Origin: CALBZE01 sp036381255 | GTDB taxonomy: Bacteria > Gemmatimonadota > Gemmatimonadetes > Longimicrobiales > RSA9 | Direction: 5' to 3' | Assembly (NCBI GenBank): GCA_036381255.1 | Contig: DASVDG010000122.1 | Coordinates: forward strand, 1 to 13,596 | DNA: 13,596 nucleotides | Part shown: one piece after another, positions 6,769 through 12,909 of the stretch | How the letters are laid out: each line of letters begins with the position of its first letter | How positions within the stretch are numbered: position 1 is the stretch's first letter | Program-made: the position numbers and the translations under genes | The notes under the pieces: generated by a model | Seen by the model: the letters and a program-made list of their open reading frames with translations, nothing else | Databases searched by the model: none | What the model was told of the DNA's origin: nothing

Positions 6769-6807
6769 GACACGAGCCGGCCCGACGATGTCGGGCCGGC
6801 TCGTGTC
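6769..6807 (-). terminator. Strong stem-loop between the SecD-like and cold-shock genes
   Basis: A perfect 17-bp inverted repeat (arms 6769-6785 and 6791-6807) extends to 18 bp around the loop GAT. It sits in the 297-base gap between two convergent genes, about 50 bases past the cold-shock gene stop, where a bidirectional terminator would be useful. Only a short GTTTCC follows on the minus strand, so it lacks a proper U-tract. The remaining intergenic bases show no gene. Confidence 0.55.
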
Positions 6808-6858
6808 CGTCGATCCGTCACCCGGTCGGGCCGGGCGGGCCGGATGACCGGAAGAGGC

Positions 6859-7068
6859 TCAGCCGAGGCGCGTGACGTTCATCGCCTTCGGGCCCTTGGC
6901 CTCCTCGATCCGGTCGAACTCAACGCGCTCACCCTCGGCGAGCGTCTTGAAGCCGGTGCCCTGGATGGCCGAGTGGTGGACGAAGCAGTCCTTGCTGCCG
7001 TCCTCCGGCGTGATGAAGCCGAAGCCCTTGGTGTCGTTGAACCACTTCACGGTTCCGGTGGTACGCAT
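6859..7068 (-). CDS. Cold-shock domain protein (CspA family)
   Basis: A 69-residue single cold-shock domain, the standard family length. It opens MRTTGTVKWFNDTKGFGFI with RNP1 KGFGFI at residues 14-19 and RNP2-like FVHHSAI at 29-35. These OB-fold proteins bind single-stranded RNA/DNA and act as RNA chaperones at low temperature or in general growth. The ATG at 7068 is preceded by AAGGAG with good spacing; an in-frame extension upstream to 7278 has no homology and crosses a terminator. The 110-base leader between that terminator (7179-7211) and the start should hold the promoter and 5' UTR, though no convincing hexamers stand out. Confidence 0.96.
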   Translation of the reverse strand: MRTTGTVKWFNDTKGFGFITPEDGSKDCFVHHSAIQGTGFKTLAEGERVEFDRIEEAKGPKAMNVTRLG

Positions 7069-7178
7069 ACCGTACTCCTTTGTGTGTGACGATGTCGAGT
7101 GCGGTAACTGCGTACCGACCGAGCATCTGTGACTTGCGGGTGTCTCTCGCCCCCCGCATCGGGCGTCGTCGCGCGACC

Positions 7179-7211
7179 AAAAAAGGACCGGGACTCGACG
7201 TCCAGGTCCTT
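7179..7211 (-). terminator. Rho-independent terminator of the small membrane protein gene
   Basis: Read on the minus strand, AAGGACC pairs with GGTCCTT, enclosing an inner GGAC/GTCC stem and a short loop, and is followed directly by a run of Ts (TTTTTTGG). It lies 129 bases downstream of the stop of the gene at 7340-7636 and upstream of the cold-shock gene, insulating the latter. On the plus strand there is no T-run after the stem, so it works in one direction only. Confidence 0.8.
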
Positions 7212-7339
7212 GCGTCACTGGCATCCGGCGTCGTTCGTCCGACCCGGAATTCGCGCGTCGAGGGCAAAAGTAACGCATCCGCGCGCGGCTGTCCAGGGAT
7301 TCGTACGGCGTTTGTCGACGGCCGCCCGGCGCGGGGCCG

Positions 7340-7636
7340 TCACTGGGGTCCGAGGAGCTTCACGAGCTTGTTGTAGACCCCCATGATCAGGAGCGGCGCC
7401 GCCCACATCCCGATGAACCGGCCGAGCTTGTCGTTGCCGTAGACCTCCAGCGCCAGCGATGCGCCCATCGATCCGAGCGCGAGGAAGAGGAACGTCTGCG
7501 ACGGGATCTTGGCGGCCTGTTGCTCGAGGAGCCGGCCGAAGCCGCCCTCCGCGTGCTCGGTGCGGAGCACCGGCGCGGCGCGGTAGTCCATGCGCGAGCG
7601 CCGGCGGGCGGGGTTCACGTCGAGTCGGTCGTTCAT
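7340..7636 (-). CDS. Small two-helix membrane protein of unknown function
   Basis: I do not recognise a named family. The 98-residue product starts MNDRLDVNPARRRSR and has a hydrophilic N-terminal half. The segment GGFGRLLEQQAAKIPS is followed by two hydrophobic helices at roughly 48-64 and 72-87, the second flanked by Lys/Arg (NKLVKLLGPQ at the end). This suggests a small inner-membrane hairpin with both ends on one side. The ATG at 7636 has an excellent AGGAGGTG site. A T-rich terminator at 7179-7211 closes the unit, so it looks monocistronic. The clean signals make it a real gene. Confidence 0.8.
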   Translation of the reverse strand: MNDRLDVNPARRRSRMDYRAAPVLRTEHAEGGFGRLLEQQAAKIPSQTFLFLALGSMGASLALEVYGNDKLGRFIGMWAAPLLIMGVYNKLVKLLGPQ

Positions 7637-7798
7637 CGCACCTCCTTCTCGCGTGAGCGGGCAAGGCGGGTGCCAGGGAACGACGCGGGGCCGGCCATGG
7701 GCGGCCGGCGGGTGGCGAGCGCCCGGCGGCGGGCGGCGCGCGGGCTACGTGAGGGTGCGAGCTGCGTGGGGATGCGTGCGGTGCGTGCGTGCGTGCGG

Positions 7799-7887
7799 CG
7801 CCGCGCCCGCGCCGGTGGAGCCGCCGCTTGAGTGCGCCGCTCCAGCCTCGTCCCACCACGCCGCGCCCGCGCCGGTGCGGCCGCCGC
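7799..7887. repeat. Direct repeat pair 60 bp apart in the leader of the DUF1990 genes
   Basis: CGCCGCGCCCGCGCCGGTG followed by a GCCGCC-like tail occurs at 7799-7827 and again at 7859-7887, differing at two bases in the tail. Just upstream (about 7773-7798) is a short GTGC tetranucleotide run. The whole gap 7637-7935 between two divergent genes is otherwise without a supported gene and should contain both promoters; I could not pick out convincing hexamers. Confidence 0.5.
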
Positions 7888-7935
7888 GGCGGCCCGGCGT
7901 CGGTCTTGCACGTCCGTCGGCAGGAGGGAGTCCGC

Positions 7936-8544
7936 ATGCGAGGGATCGGCCGACGGGAACTGCGCCGGGGCGTGCTGCCGTCGTGGCGCGGCGTCGGGCC
8001 GCTGCTCCAGCGCGACTACTGGGCGGTGATCGAGGACTGCCGGCTCACGCCGCCGGAGGTGATCGAGCTGGTCGCCCGGCGCTTCCCGGACTTCGCGCCA
8101 GACGAGCTGGCGGCGTTCCGGCGCCTCGACGGCGCGGCGCGGCCGCTCGACGTCGGCGACGAGATGGAGGTCCGGATCCGCATGACCGGCACGTTCCGCG
8201 TGCGCGTCGTGCATCGCGACCGGAACAGCCTGACGATCGCGACGCTGCTCGGCCACCCGGAGGCGGGGCGGATCACGTTCGGCGCGTACCGCAACGACGT
8301 CGGCGACGTGATCTTCCACATCCGCAGCCGCGCGCGGTCCGGCTCGACGCGGTACTACGCCGGCTTCCTCGCGATGGGCGACGCGATGCAGACGGAGACC
8401 TGGGCGGAGTTCGTGAACCGCGTCGCCGCGACGACGGGCGCCGGCGTCCTCGCCTTCGTCCACGCGGAGACGCGCAAGCTGCCCGGCGACGCCGAGGGCC
8501 CCGAGGCGCTGCGGCGGCCGACGTTCCTCGCGCGCGGGGAGTGA
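7936..8544 (+). CDS. DUF1990-like protein, first of a tandem pair
   Basis: A 202-residue soluble protein of unknown function. Its middle carries MEVRIRMTGTFRVRVVHRDR and then TLLGHPEAGRITFGAYR (103-119), matching the DUF1990 signature in which a TLxGHPExG turn is followed by a strand with a conserved aromatic. The next segment (VIFHIRSRARS) corresponds to the strand before the C-terminal helix. The same pattern recurs in the downstream gene, so the two look like diverged paralogues. The start is ATG 7936, with AGGAGGGAG six bases upstream. The stop TGA is two bases before the next ATG, so they form an operon and probably work together. DUF1990 (UPF0548) proteins have no settled biochemical role. 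Confidence 0.65.
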   Translation: MRGIGRRELRRGVLPSWRGVGPLLQRDYWAVIEDCRLTPPEVIELVARRFPDFAPDELAAFRRLDGAARPLDVGDEMEVRIRMTGTFRVRVVHRDRNSLTIATLLGHPEAGRITFGAYRNDVGDVIFHIRSRARSGSTRYYAGFLAMGDAMQTETWAEFVNRVAATTGAGVLAFVHAETRKLPGDAEGPEALRRPTFLARGE

Positions 8545-8546
8545 TC

Positions 8547-9335
8547 ATGGCCGAGTGGCGGCTGTTCCGCGGGTGGTCGGACGCGGAGCTCGAGGACCGG
8601 CTCGCCCGCATTGCCGATGCGCCGCTGAACTTCGATCCCGAGACCATCGGCCGGTCGCGCGGGTGGACGTTCTACTACTCGCAGGCCGCGATCGGGCGGA
8701 GGGAGCCCGGGCCGCCCGCGCCCGGCGGCCCGTTCGAACGGGCGAAGGACGCGGTCATCCGCTACGAGTTCTCGGACCCGCGCATCGTGACGGCGCACGT
8801 CGACCCCACGACGCCGCTGCTCGGCCGACGGATGCTGCTCGAGATCAAGGTGCTCGGCGTGCATTATCTCTGCGGCGTCGTGGTGGGCGCGGTCCGCGAA
8901 TTCGCGCTGGAGCGGCGCACGGTCTTCGCCTTCCGCTACGAGACGCTCGAGGGGCACATCGAGTCCGGCTTCGAGTGGTTCCTGCTGACGAAGGACCACG
9001 AGACCGGGAAGACGTGGTTCCGCATCCAGGCGACGTGGCGGCCGGGACAACTGCCGAACTGGTGGAGCCGGCTCGGCTTCCACCTGCTCGTCCGGCGTTA
9101 CCAGCGGGCGTGGCACCGCCTGGCGTACCTGCGGCTCCGCGAGATCGTCGGCGCGACGGGACTCCCGCCGGTCCCGCGCGGGCCGCGCCTGCTGCACGCC
9201 GGCCCGAAGCTGCCGGCGCCCGCGATCTGGACCATGGCCGCGGAGCACATCCCCGCGCCCGTACCGCGCCCGGAACGGGAGGCCGAAGGCGCGGAGCGCC
9301 GCGGGCCGGAGCGGACGCACCGGGGCGTCGCGTGA
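8547..9335 (+). CDS. DUF1990 family protein, second of a tandem pair
   Basis: A 262-residue protein that matches DUF1990 more clearly than its neighbour. It has an N-terminal LNFDPETIGRSRG segment and GGPFERAKDAVIRYEF (60-75), where the family has a conserved F-x-x-A helix. The hallmark ETLEGHIESGFEWF (132-145) follows, then TWFRIQATWRP and a C-terminal helix with LVRRYQRAWHRLAYLRL (181-197). Residues after about 205 are Pro/Arg/Glu-rich and probably disordered. GGGGAGTG before ATG 8547 serves as ribosome-binding site inside the end of the upstream gene. No membrane segment or catalytic motif is evident. The pair points to a heterodimer or related functions. Confidence 0.78.
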   Translation: MAEWRLFRGWSDAELEDRLARIADAPLNFDPETIGRSRGWTFYYSQAAIGRREPGPPAPGGPFERAKDAVIRYEFSDPRIVTAHVDPTTPLLGRRMLLEIKVLGVHYLCGVVVGAVREFALERRTVFAFRYETLEGHIESGFEWFLLTKDHETGKTWFRIQATWRPGQLPNWWSRLGFHLLVRRYQRAWHRLAYLRLREIVGATGLPPVPRGPRLLHAGPKLPAPAIWTMAAEHIPAPVPRPEREAEGAERRGPERTHRGVA

Positions 9336-9409
9336 CGCGCGACCCGTCGGCACGGTGCGTCCTCGGGCCCTGTCCGCGCGCGGCTCGGGAGCGAACGGGT
9401 CCGCGCCGT

Positions 9410-10291
9410 CTACGCGGCGCGCCGCGCGGCGCGCACCGCACCGATCCCCAGCAGCGCGGCGCCCAGGACGAGGCCGATGCGCGCGACGGCGGGGAGCGGG
9501 CGCGCGCGCAGGGTGACCGGCGCGAGCAGCGGCCGCAGCTGGTGCCCGACCCAGGTGATGCTGGCCGAGCCGGGCGCCGCGAGCTCGAGGTCGATGAAGC
9601 TCTGCGGCAGCCCCTTCGCCAGCCCTTTCCAGCCGTCGGTGACGGCGGCGAGCAGGTGGGGCACCCGGTCGAGGCCGTCATCCACGATGCCGCGGCCGCC
9701 CTGCGCGAGCAGCGACTCCATCGCCTCGTGCAGCGACGGCGCGTGCGTCCAGAGCTCGTAGTACGAGACGCGGCCGTCGACGCCGATCAGGTAGCTCGGG
9801 TCGGCCAGCCCGCCGTACGCCTGGTGGACCGTCCCCTCGAGGTCGTCCACGACGACCGTCCAGGGGATCCGCTCCTCGCGGACGTAGCGGCGCGCGTCGT
9901 CGAGCTTCTGCTCGAACGAGCGGTAGGCCGGGGCGCCCGGCCCGGGGTGCGCCTGCCGGATGAAGACCTCGACGAACGTGAACGCGCCGCCCCACCGCGC
10001 GAACAGCTTCTTCAGCGGCTCGACCGAGCCGGCGGTGATCGGTCAGGTGCGCGAGCCGAAGCGCAGCAGCACCGGCCCGCCGCGCAGCTCGCTCAGCCGC
10101 AGCGTTCCGCCGTCGACCCGCCGCAGCTCGAAGTCGGGCGCCTCCGCGCCCGGCCGGATCCCGCGCGCCCGCAGCGTCGCGTTCGCGTCCGCCGCCAGGT
10201 GCGTCACGCGGAAATGCTCGAAGTTGTATGCCTCGACGGGCTGCGGTCCCTCGAGCTCGGCGAAGCGCTCGGAAATTCGCGGTGCGGCCAC
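9410..10291 (-). CDS. Deiodinase/peroxiredoxin-like selenoprotein with in-frame TGA (Sec83) and C-terminal membrane anchor
   Basis: Read through one TGA, this is a 293-residue thioredoxin-fold protein. Residues 45-69 (IRPGAEAPDFELRR...LRLSEL) are the usual redoxin opening. VLLRFGSRT-(TGA)-PITAG (74-88) puts the TGA at the catalytic Cys/Sec of the iodothyronine deiodinase-like family, whose motif is FGSxT-U/C-P. Homology continues downstream: FTFVEVFIRQAHPG with the family Ala-His, WTVVVDDLEGTVHQAYG, and LIGVDGRVSYYELW. A single hydrophobic helix near 270-288 may anchor the C-terminus. The start is GTG 10291, preceded by AAGGAGG. A GGUC-capped hairpin follows the TGA. No other Cys substitutes nearby, so the product should be a selenium-dependent thiol oxidoreductase or peroxidase; true deiodination is not implied. 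The alternative is a Cys-to-stop pseudogene. Confidence 0.82.
10013..10034 (-). promoter_or_regulatory. Candidate bacterial SECIS stem-loop
   Basis: On the mRNA strand CGGCUC-GGUC-GAGCCG forms a perfect 6-bp stem with a GGUC tetraloop, extended below a C-C mismatch by G-U and C-G pairs. The loop begins 18 nt after the UGA, almost the spacing of E. coli fdhF, whose SECIS loop also carries GGUC. A G in the first two loop positions and a loop 16-37 nt downstream of the UGA are the published features of bacterial SECIS elements recognised by SelB. It lies wholly inside the coding sequence, as bacterial elements do. Confidence 0.7.
10043..10045 (-). other. Recoded TGA codon (selenocysteine 83)
   Basis: This TGA lies in frame between two halves of one conserved domain, at the position of the nucleophilic Cys/Sec, followed by Pro as in deiodinase-like proteins. 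The frame stays open for 210 sense codons after it, to the stop at 9410. Confidence 0.75.
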
Positions 10292-10371
10292 GTGCGACCT
10301 CCTTCTCATGCGGGACTTCTCCGATCGACGCTTTGAGGTGCAACGGGTGTACCGGGGGCGCCGGCGGGAGC

Positions 10372-10535
10372 GGCGGCCTGCGGCCGCCGGGAGCGGGCCT
10401 TCGGCCCGGGAGCCGCGCCTTCGGCGCGGGGAGCGGCGCTGCGCGCCGGGACGGCCGCTGCGCGGCCGGGGGGCGCCAGCTTCGCCGGCGGGGGCGGCGC
10501 TTCGCGCCGGGGGTGCCGGCGCCTTCGGCGCCGGC
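10372..10535. repeat. Array of eight miniature TTC/TGC-loop hairpins
   Basis: Eight consecutive short GC palindromes each enclose a 3-base loop, TTC or TGC, e.g. GGCGGCC-TGC-GGCCGCC (10372-10388), CCGCGCC-TTC-GGCGCGG (10413-10429) and GCCGGCGCC-TTC-GGCGCCGGC (10515-10535). Stems are 5-9 bp, one with a mismatch, and are separated by G-rich spacers such as GGGAGC. Closed by C-G, the TTC loops would be C(UUCG)G tetraloops on plus-strand RNA. The array fills the 375-base gap upstream of the selenoprotein gene. From about 10560 to 10660 the gap is a pyrimidine-rich low-complexity stretch with repeats of GCCCGCCCTCGTGC. No gene is supported in the gap. Confidence 0.75.
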
Positions 10536-10666
10536 CGGGGCGGTGCGGTCGGGCTTGCGCTCGGTCGCTCCGCGGTCGCTCGTCCCGCGCTCGCCCTTCC
10601 CGCTCGCCTCTCGCCCGCCCTCGTGCCCGCCCTCGCGCTCGCCTCGCGCCCGCCCTCGTGCACGCG

Positions 10667-11878
10667 CTACCTGCGGAGCCGCTCGATCCGGAACGGCGAC
10701 AGGTCGAAACGGCTCCGGCCGTCGAGCGCGAGCTCCGCGATGACTTCGCCGATGGCGGCGGCGAACTTGAAGCCGTGGCCGGAGCACGGCGATGCGATCA
10801 CGACGGCCGCGTGCTCGGGGTGGCGGTCGATCAGGAAGTGGTCGTCGGGGGCGTTCGTGTAGAGGCAGACGGTCGCCTCGCGGAGCGGGCCATCGGCGGC
10901 GGGGAGGTGGGCGCGGAGGAGCGTGCGGATGCGGGCGACGTCGTCGTCGGTCACCCGGCGCCGCACGGCCTCCGGCTCGACGACCTCGCCGCCGTGGTGG
11001 ATCGCGGCCTTGACGCCGTCGCCGGTGTCGGGGAAGCCGTACCAGGCAAGGCCGGGCGTTAACTCGTGGATGAAGACGGGGAAGCGCTCCGGCGCGAAGA
11101 GGTGGGCGGCGTGCGGCGCGAGGCCCGTCGCCCGCGCCGCGGCCGCGTCCATGCCCGGCCGGGACGCCTCGCCGGCGGTCCGGCGCGGCGGGTCGAACCA
11201 GCACACGACGTTGCGCTCGACCGCGAGCGGGAGGTCGAGCCCGGGCAGCAGCCCGGGCGTCCACGCGCCGACGGCGAGGACGAGGCGGGCGGCGCGGTAG
11301 GTGCCGCGCGGCGTCGTCGCCTCCACGCCGTCGCCCGCCGCCGTCCAGGAGACGACGGGCTCGTCGAATCGCAGGACGGCGCCCTCGCGGCGCGCCAGCC
11401 CGAGGTGCGCTTCGATCGCGGCCTCCGGGTCCAGCATCCCCGCCCGGGGCTCGAAGATCCCGACCGCGTCCTCCGGCGGCCGCCACGCCGGGAAGCGGCG
11501 TCGCACCTCGTCGGCGCTCAATTCCTCGAACGGCAGCCCGTGCTCCAGCGCGCTCCGCCGCGCGCCGGCGACGACAGCCCCGTCCGGCGCGCCCAGCATG
11601 AGCCCGCCCGTACGCCGGTAGATGCGACGCCCGGAGAGCGCTTCGATCTCCGCCCAGCACGCGTACGCCCGCTGCACGAGCGGCACGTACAGCGGGTGCT
11701 CGAAGTACGCCTCCCGGATGATCCGCGACCGGCCGTGCGACGATCCGTGCGTGTGCGGCGGCGACCAGCGGTCCAGCCCGAGCACGCGCACGCCGCGCCG
11801 CGCGAGGCGGTACGCCGCCGCGCTCCCCATCGCGCCCAGCCCGACGACGATGACGTCGTACGACGACGGCCGGCTCAC
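10667..11878 (-). CDS. FAD-dependent amine oxidase, monomeric sarcosine oxidase / N-methyltryptophan oxidase-like
   Basis: The 403-residue flavoprotein starts with a Rossmann dinucleotide fold, YDVIVVGLGAMGSAAAYRL (GxGxxG at 13-18), then HTHGSSHGRSRIIREAY (43-57), a hallmark of the MSOX/MTOX family. Cys338 in TVCLYTNAPDDHFLID matches the Cys that binds FAD covalently, and SPCSGHGFKFAAAIGE (363-378) is the C-terminal FAD signature. Lys290 in GDGVKAAIHHGG matches the O2-activating Lys of MSOX. Such enzymes oxidise secondary N-methyl amino acids, giving formaldehyde, the amine and H2O2. The exact substrate is open. GTG 11878 is the start and overlaps the marR stop in a GTGA arrangement, so translation is coupled and marR probably controls it. 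Confidence 0.88.
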   Translation of the reverse strand: MSRPSSYDVIVVGLGAMGSAAAYRLARRGVRVLGLDRWSPPHTHGSSHGRSRIIREAYFEHPLYVPLVQRAYACWAEIEALSGRRIYRRTGGLMLGAPDGAVVAGARRSALEHGLPFEELSADEVRRRFPAWRPPEDAVGIFEPRAGMLDPEAAIEAHLGLARREGAVLRFDEPVVSWTAAGDGVEATTPRGTYRAARLVLAVGAWTPGLLPGLDLPLAVERNVVCWFDPPRRTAGEASRPGMDAAAARATGLAPHAAHLFAPERFPVFIHELTPGLAWYGFPDTGDGVKAAIHHGGEVVEPEAVRRRVTDDDVARIRTLLRAHLPAADGPLREATVCLYTNAPDDHFLIDRHPEHAAVVIASPCSGHGFKFAAAIGEVIAELALDGRSRFDLSPFRIERLRR

Positions 11879-12420
11879 GAGCGGCCCCCGCCGGATCCGA
11901 CGTCGCCGGCGGCGCGGGCCGCCGGGGCCGCACGGACGACCGCGCCCGCATCCGCCGCCGTGCCGCTCCCCTCCGCCTTCGGGGTCCCCACGCCCGCCGT
12001 CAGCGCCGCCTCCAGCGATCCAACCGCCCCGCCCAACCGCTCCCACTCCGCGTCGGTCAGTCCGTCGAGCACGCCGAGGAGCTGCCTGACGCGACGGAGG
12101 CGCGCCGCCTCCAGCGCCTCCCGCGCACGCGGCGTCGCCCGCACGATCACCGCCCGGCCGTCCCGCGGGCTCCGCTCCCGCTCGAGGTAGCCGTCCGCCT
12201 CCAGCGCGGCGACCAGCCGCGTCATCGTCGGCGCCGTGACCTGCTCCGCCGCCGCCAGCCCGCCGATCGTCCGCGGGCCGCCGTACACGAGCACGGACAG
12301 CGCCGAGAGGCGCGCGGGGCTGAGCCCGCTCGCGGGATCCTCGCGCCGCACCGTCCGCAGCAGGTGGATCGCCGCGGCGTGCAGCCGTGTCGCGATGCGT
12401 TCTTTCTCCTCGGGTCCCAT
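11875..12420 (-). CDS. MarR-family transcriptional regulator
   Basis: The 181-residue protein has a winged helix-turn-helix at about 35-97: LSPARLSALSVLVYGGPRTI leads into the AAEQVTAPTMTRLVAALEA turn and recognition helix (58-75). The wing GYLERERSPRDGRAVIV (77-93) includes the family DGRA motif. Flanking helices (4-25 and 98-140) form the dimer interface. MarR proteins repress neighbouring genes until a small ligand or oxidant releases them. The C-terminal Gly/Ala-rich tail after residue 145 is longer than usual. ATG 12420 is preferred over the adjacent ATG 12423 because AAGGG is then five bases away. A palindrome at 12452-12468 is a likely autoregulatory operator. Its stop overlaps the oxidase start. 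Confidence 0.92.
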   Translation of the reverse strand: MGPEEKERIATRLHAAAIHLLRTVRREDPASGLSPARLSALSVLVYGGPRTIGGLAAAEQVTAPTMTRLVAALEADGYLERERSPRDGRAVIVRATPRAREALEAARLRRVRQLLGVLDGLTDAEWERLGGAVGSLEAALTAGVGTPKAEGSGTAADAGAVVRAAPAARAAGDVGSGGGRS

Positions 12421-12451
12421 CATCGCCCTTGCGTCGCGTGGGGTGGATTGA

Positions 12452-12468
12452 TTAGTTAGGTACACTAA
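12452..12468. promoter_or_regulatory. Operator-like palindrome upstream of marR
   Basis: TTAGTTAGGTACACTAA contains the inverted repeat TTAGT/ACTAA around a 7-base centre, in an AT-rich island about 30 bases upstream of the marR start. MarR-type operators are typically short AT-rich palindromes in this position, and TTAG...CTAA half-sites recall SlyA-like boxes. It is the natural candidate for autoregulation of the marR-oxidase operon. Confidence 0.55.
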
Positions 12469-12550
12469 ATGACTTCGCGCGTCGGGGCAAGAGGAGTGCG
12501 GAACCGCTCGCGGCTGGCGGGCGTGGCTGCCGGCTGGGGCGGGCGGGGGC

Positions 12551-12790
12551 GGCCCGGTGCGGCCCGGTGCGGGCCGGCGCGGGCTGGCGCGGGCCGGTGC
12601 GAGATGGTGCGGGATGGCGCGGGATGGTGCGGGATGGTGCGGGATGGTGCGGGATGGTGCGGGATGGTGCGGGCTGGTGCGGGCTGGTGCGGGCTGGTGC
12701 GGGCTGGTGCGGGCTGGCACGGGCTGGCACGGGCGGGCACGGGCGGGCACGGGCGGGCACGGGCGGGCACGGGCGGGCACGGGCGGGCAC
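12551..12790. repeat. Minisatellite: 24 tandem copies of a 10-bp unit
   Basis: Twenty-four uninterrupted 10-bp units run head to tail. Variants occur in ordered blocks: GGCCCGGTGC (2) and several mixed units, then GGGATGGTGC (5), GGGCTGGTGC (4), GGGCTGGCAC (2) and GGGCGGGCAC (6). This step-by-step drift points to slippage or unequal exchange with successive point changes. Because 10 is not a multiple of 3, all six frames stay open and give 10-residue peptide repeats, so long ORFs crossing it are artefacts. It lies between the divergent marR and VOC genes. Confidence 0.95.
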
Positions 12791-12909
12791 GGCCCGGTCA
12801 CTCGGGGCGCCGTGGCGGAGCGGATCGGCTGCCGGCCGTGCGACGGGGGCGGCCCATGGTCCCTCGGGACCGGCCGCGGCGCCGGACGCCGGTCCCGCTC
12901 GACTCGGGG

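Noticed and set aside
7069..7278. In-frame N-terminal extension of the cold-shock protein
   Set aside because: It would cross a rho-independent terminator and lacks homology; AAGGAG just before 7068 and the standard 69-residue length fix the start.
8555..10336. Plus-strand open frame of 593 codons
   Set aside because: It is a shifted frame of the second DUF1990 gene that then runs antisense to the selenoprotein, with no start signal and no domain.
10043..10663. Separate 206-residue gene starting upstream of the selenoprotein
   Set aside because: Its first 124 residues come from the hairpin array and low-complexity DNA. The real start is GTG 10291 with AAGGAGG, and its stop is the recoded TGA.
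9678..11951. Minus-strand open frame of 757 codons across the oxidase gene and the hairpin array
   Set aside because: It is a different frame from the recognisable oxidase and selenoprotein, is rich in Arg/Gly/Pro, and has no homologous motif.
12551..12790. CRISPR array or repeat-protein gene
   Set aside because: The units are 10 bp with no unique spacers, and all six frames are open simply because the period is not a multiple of three.
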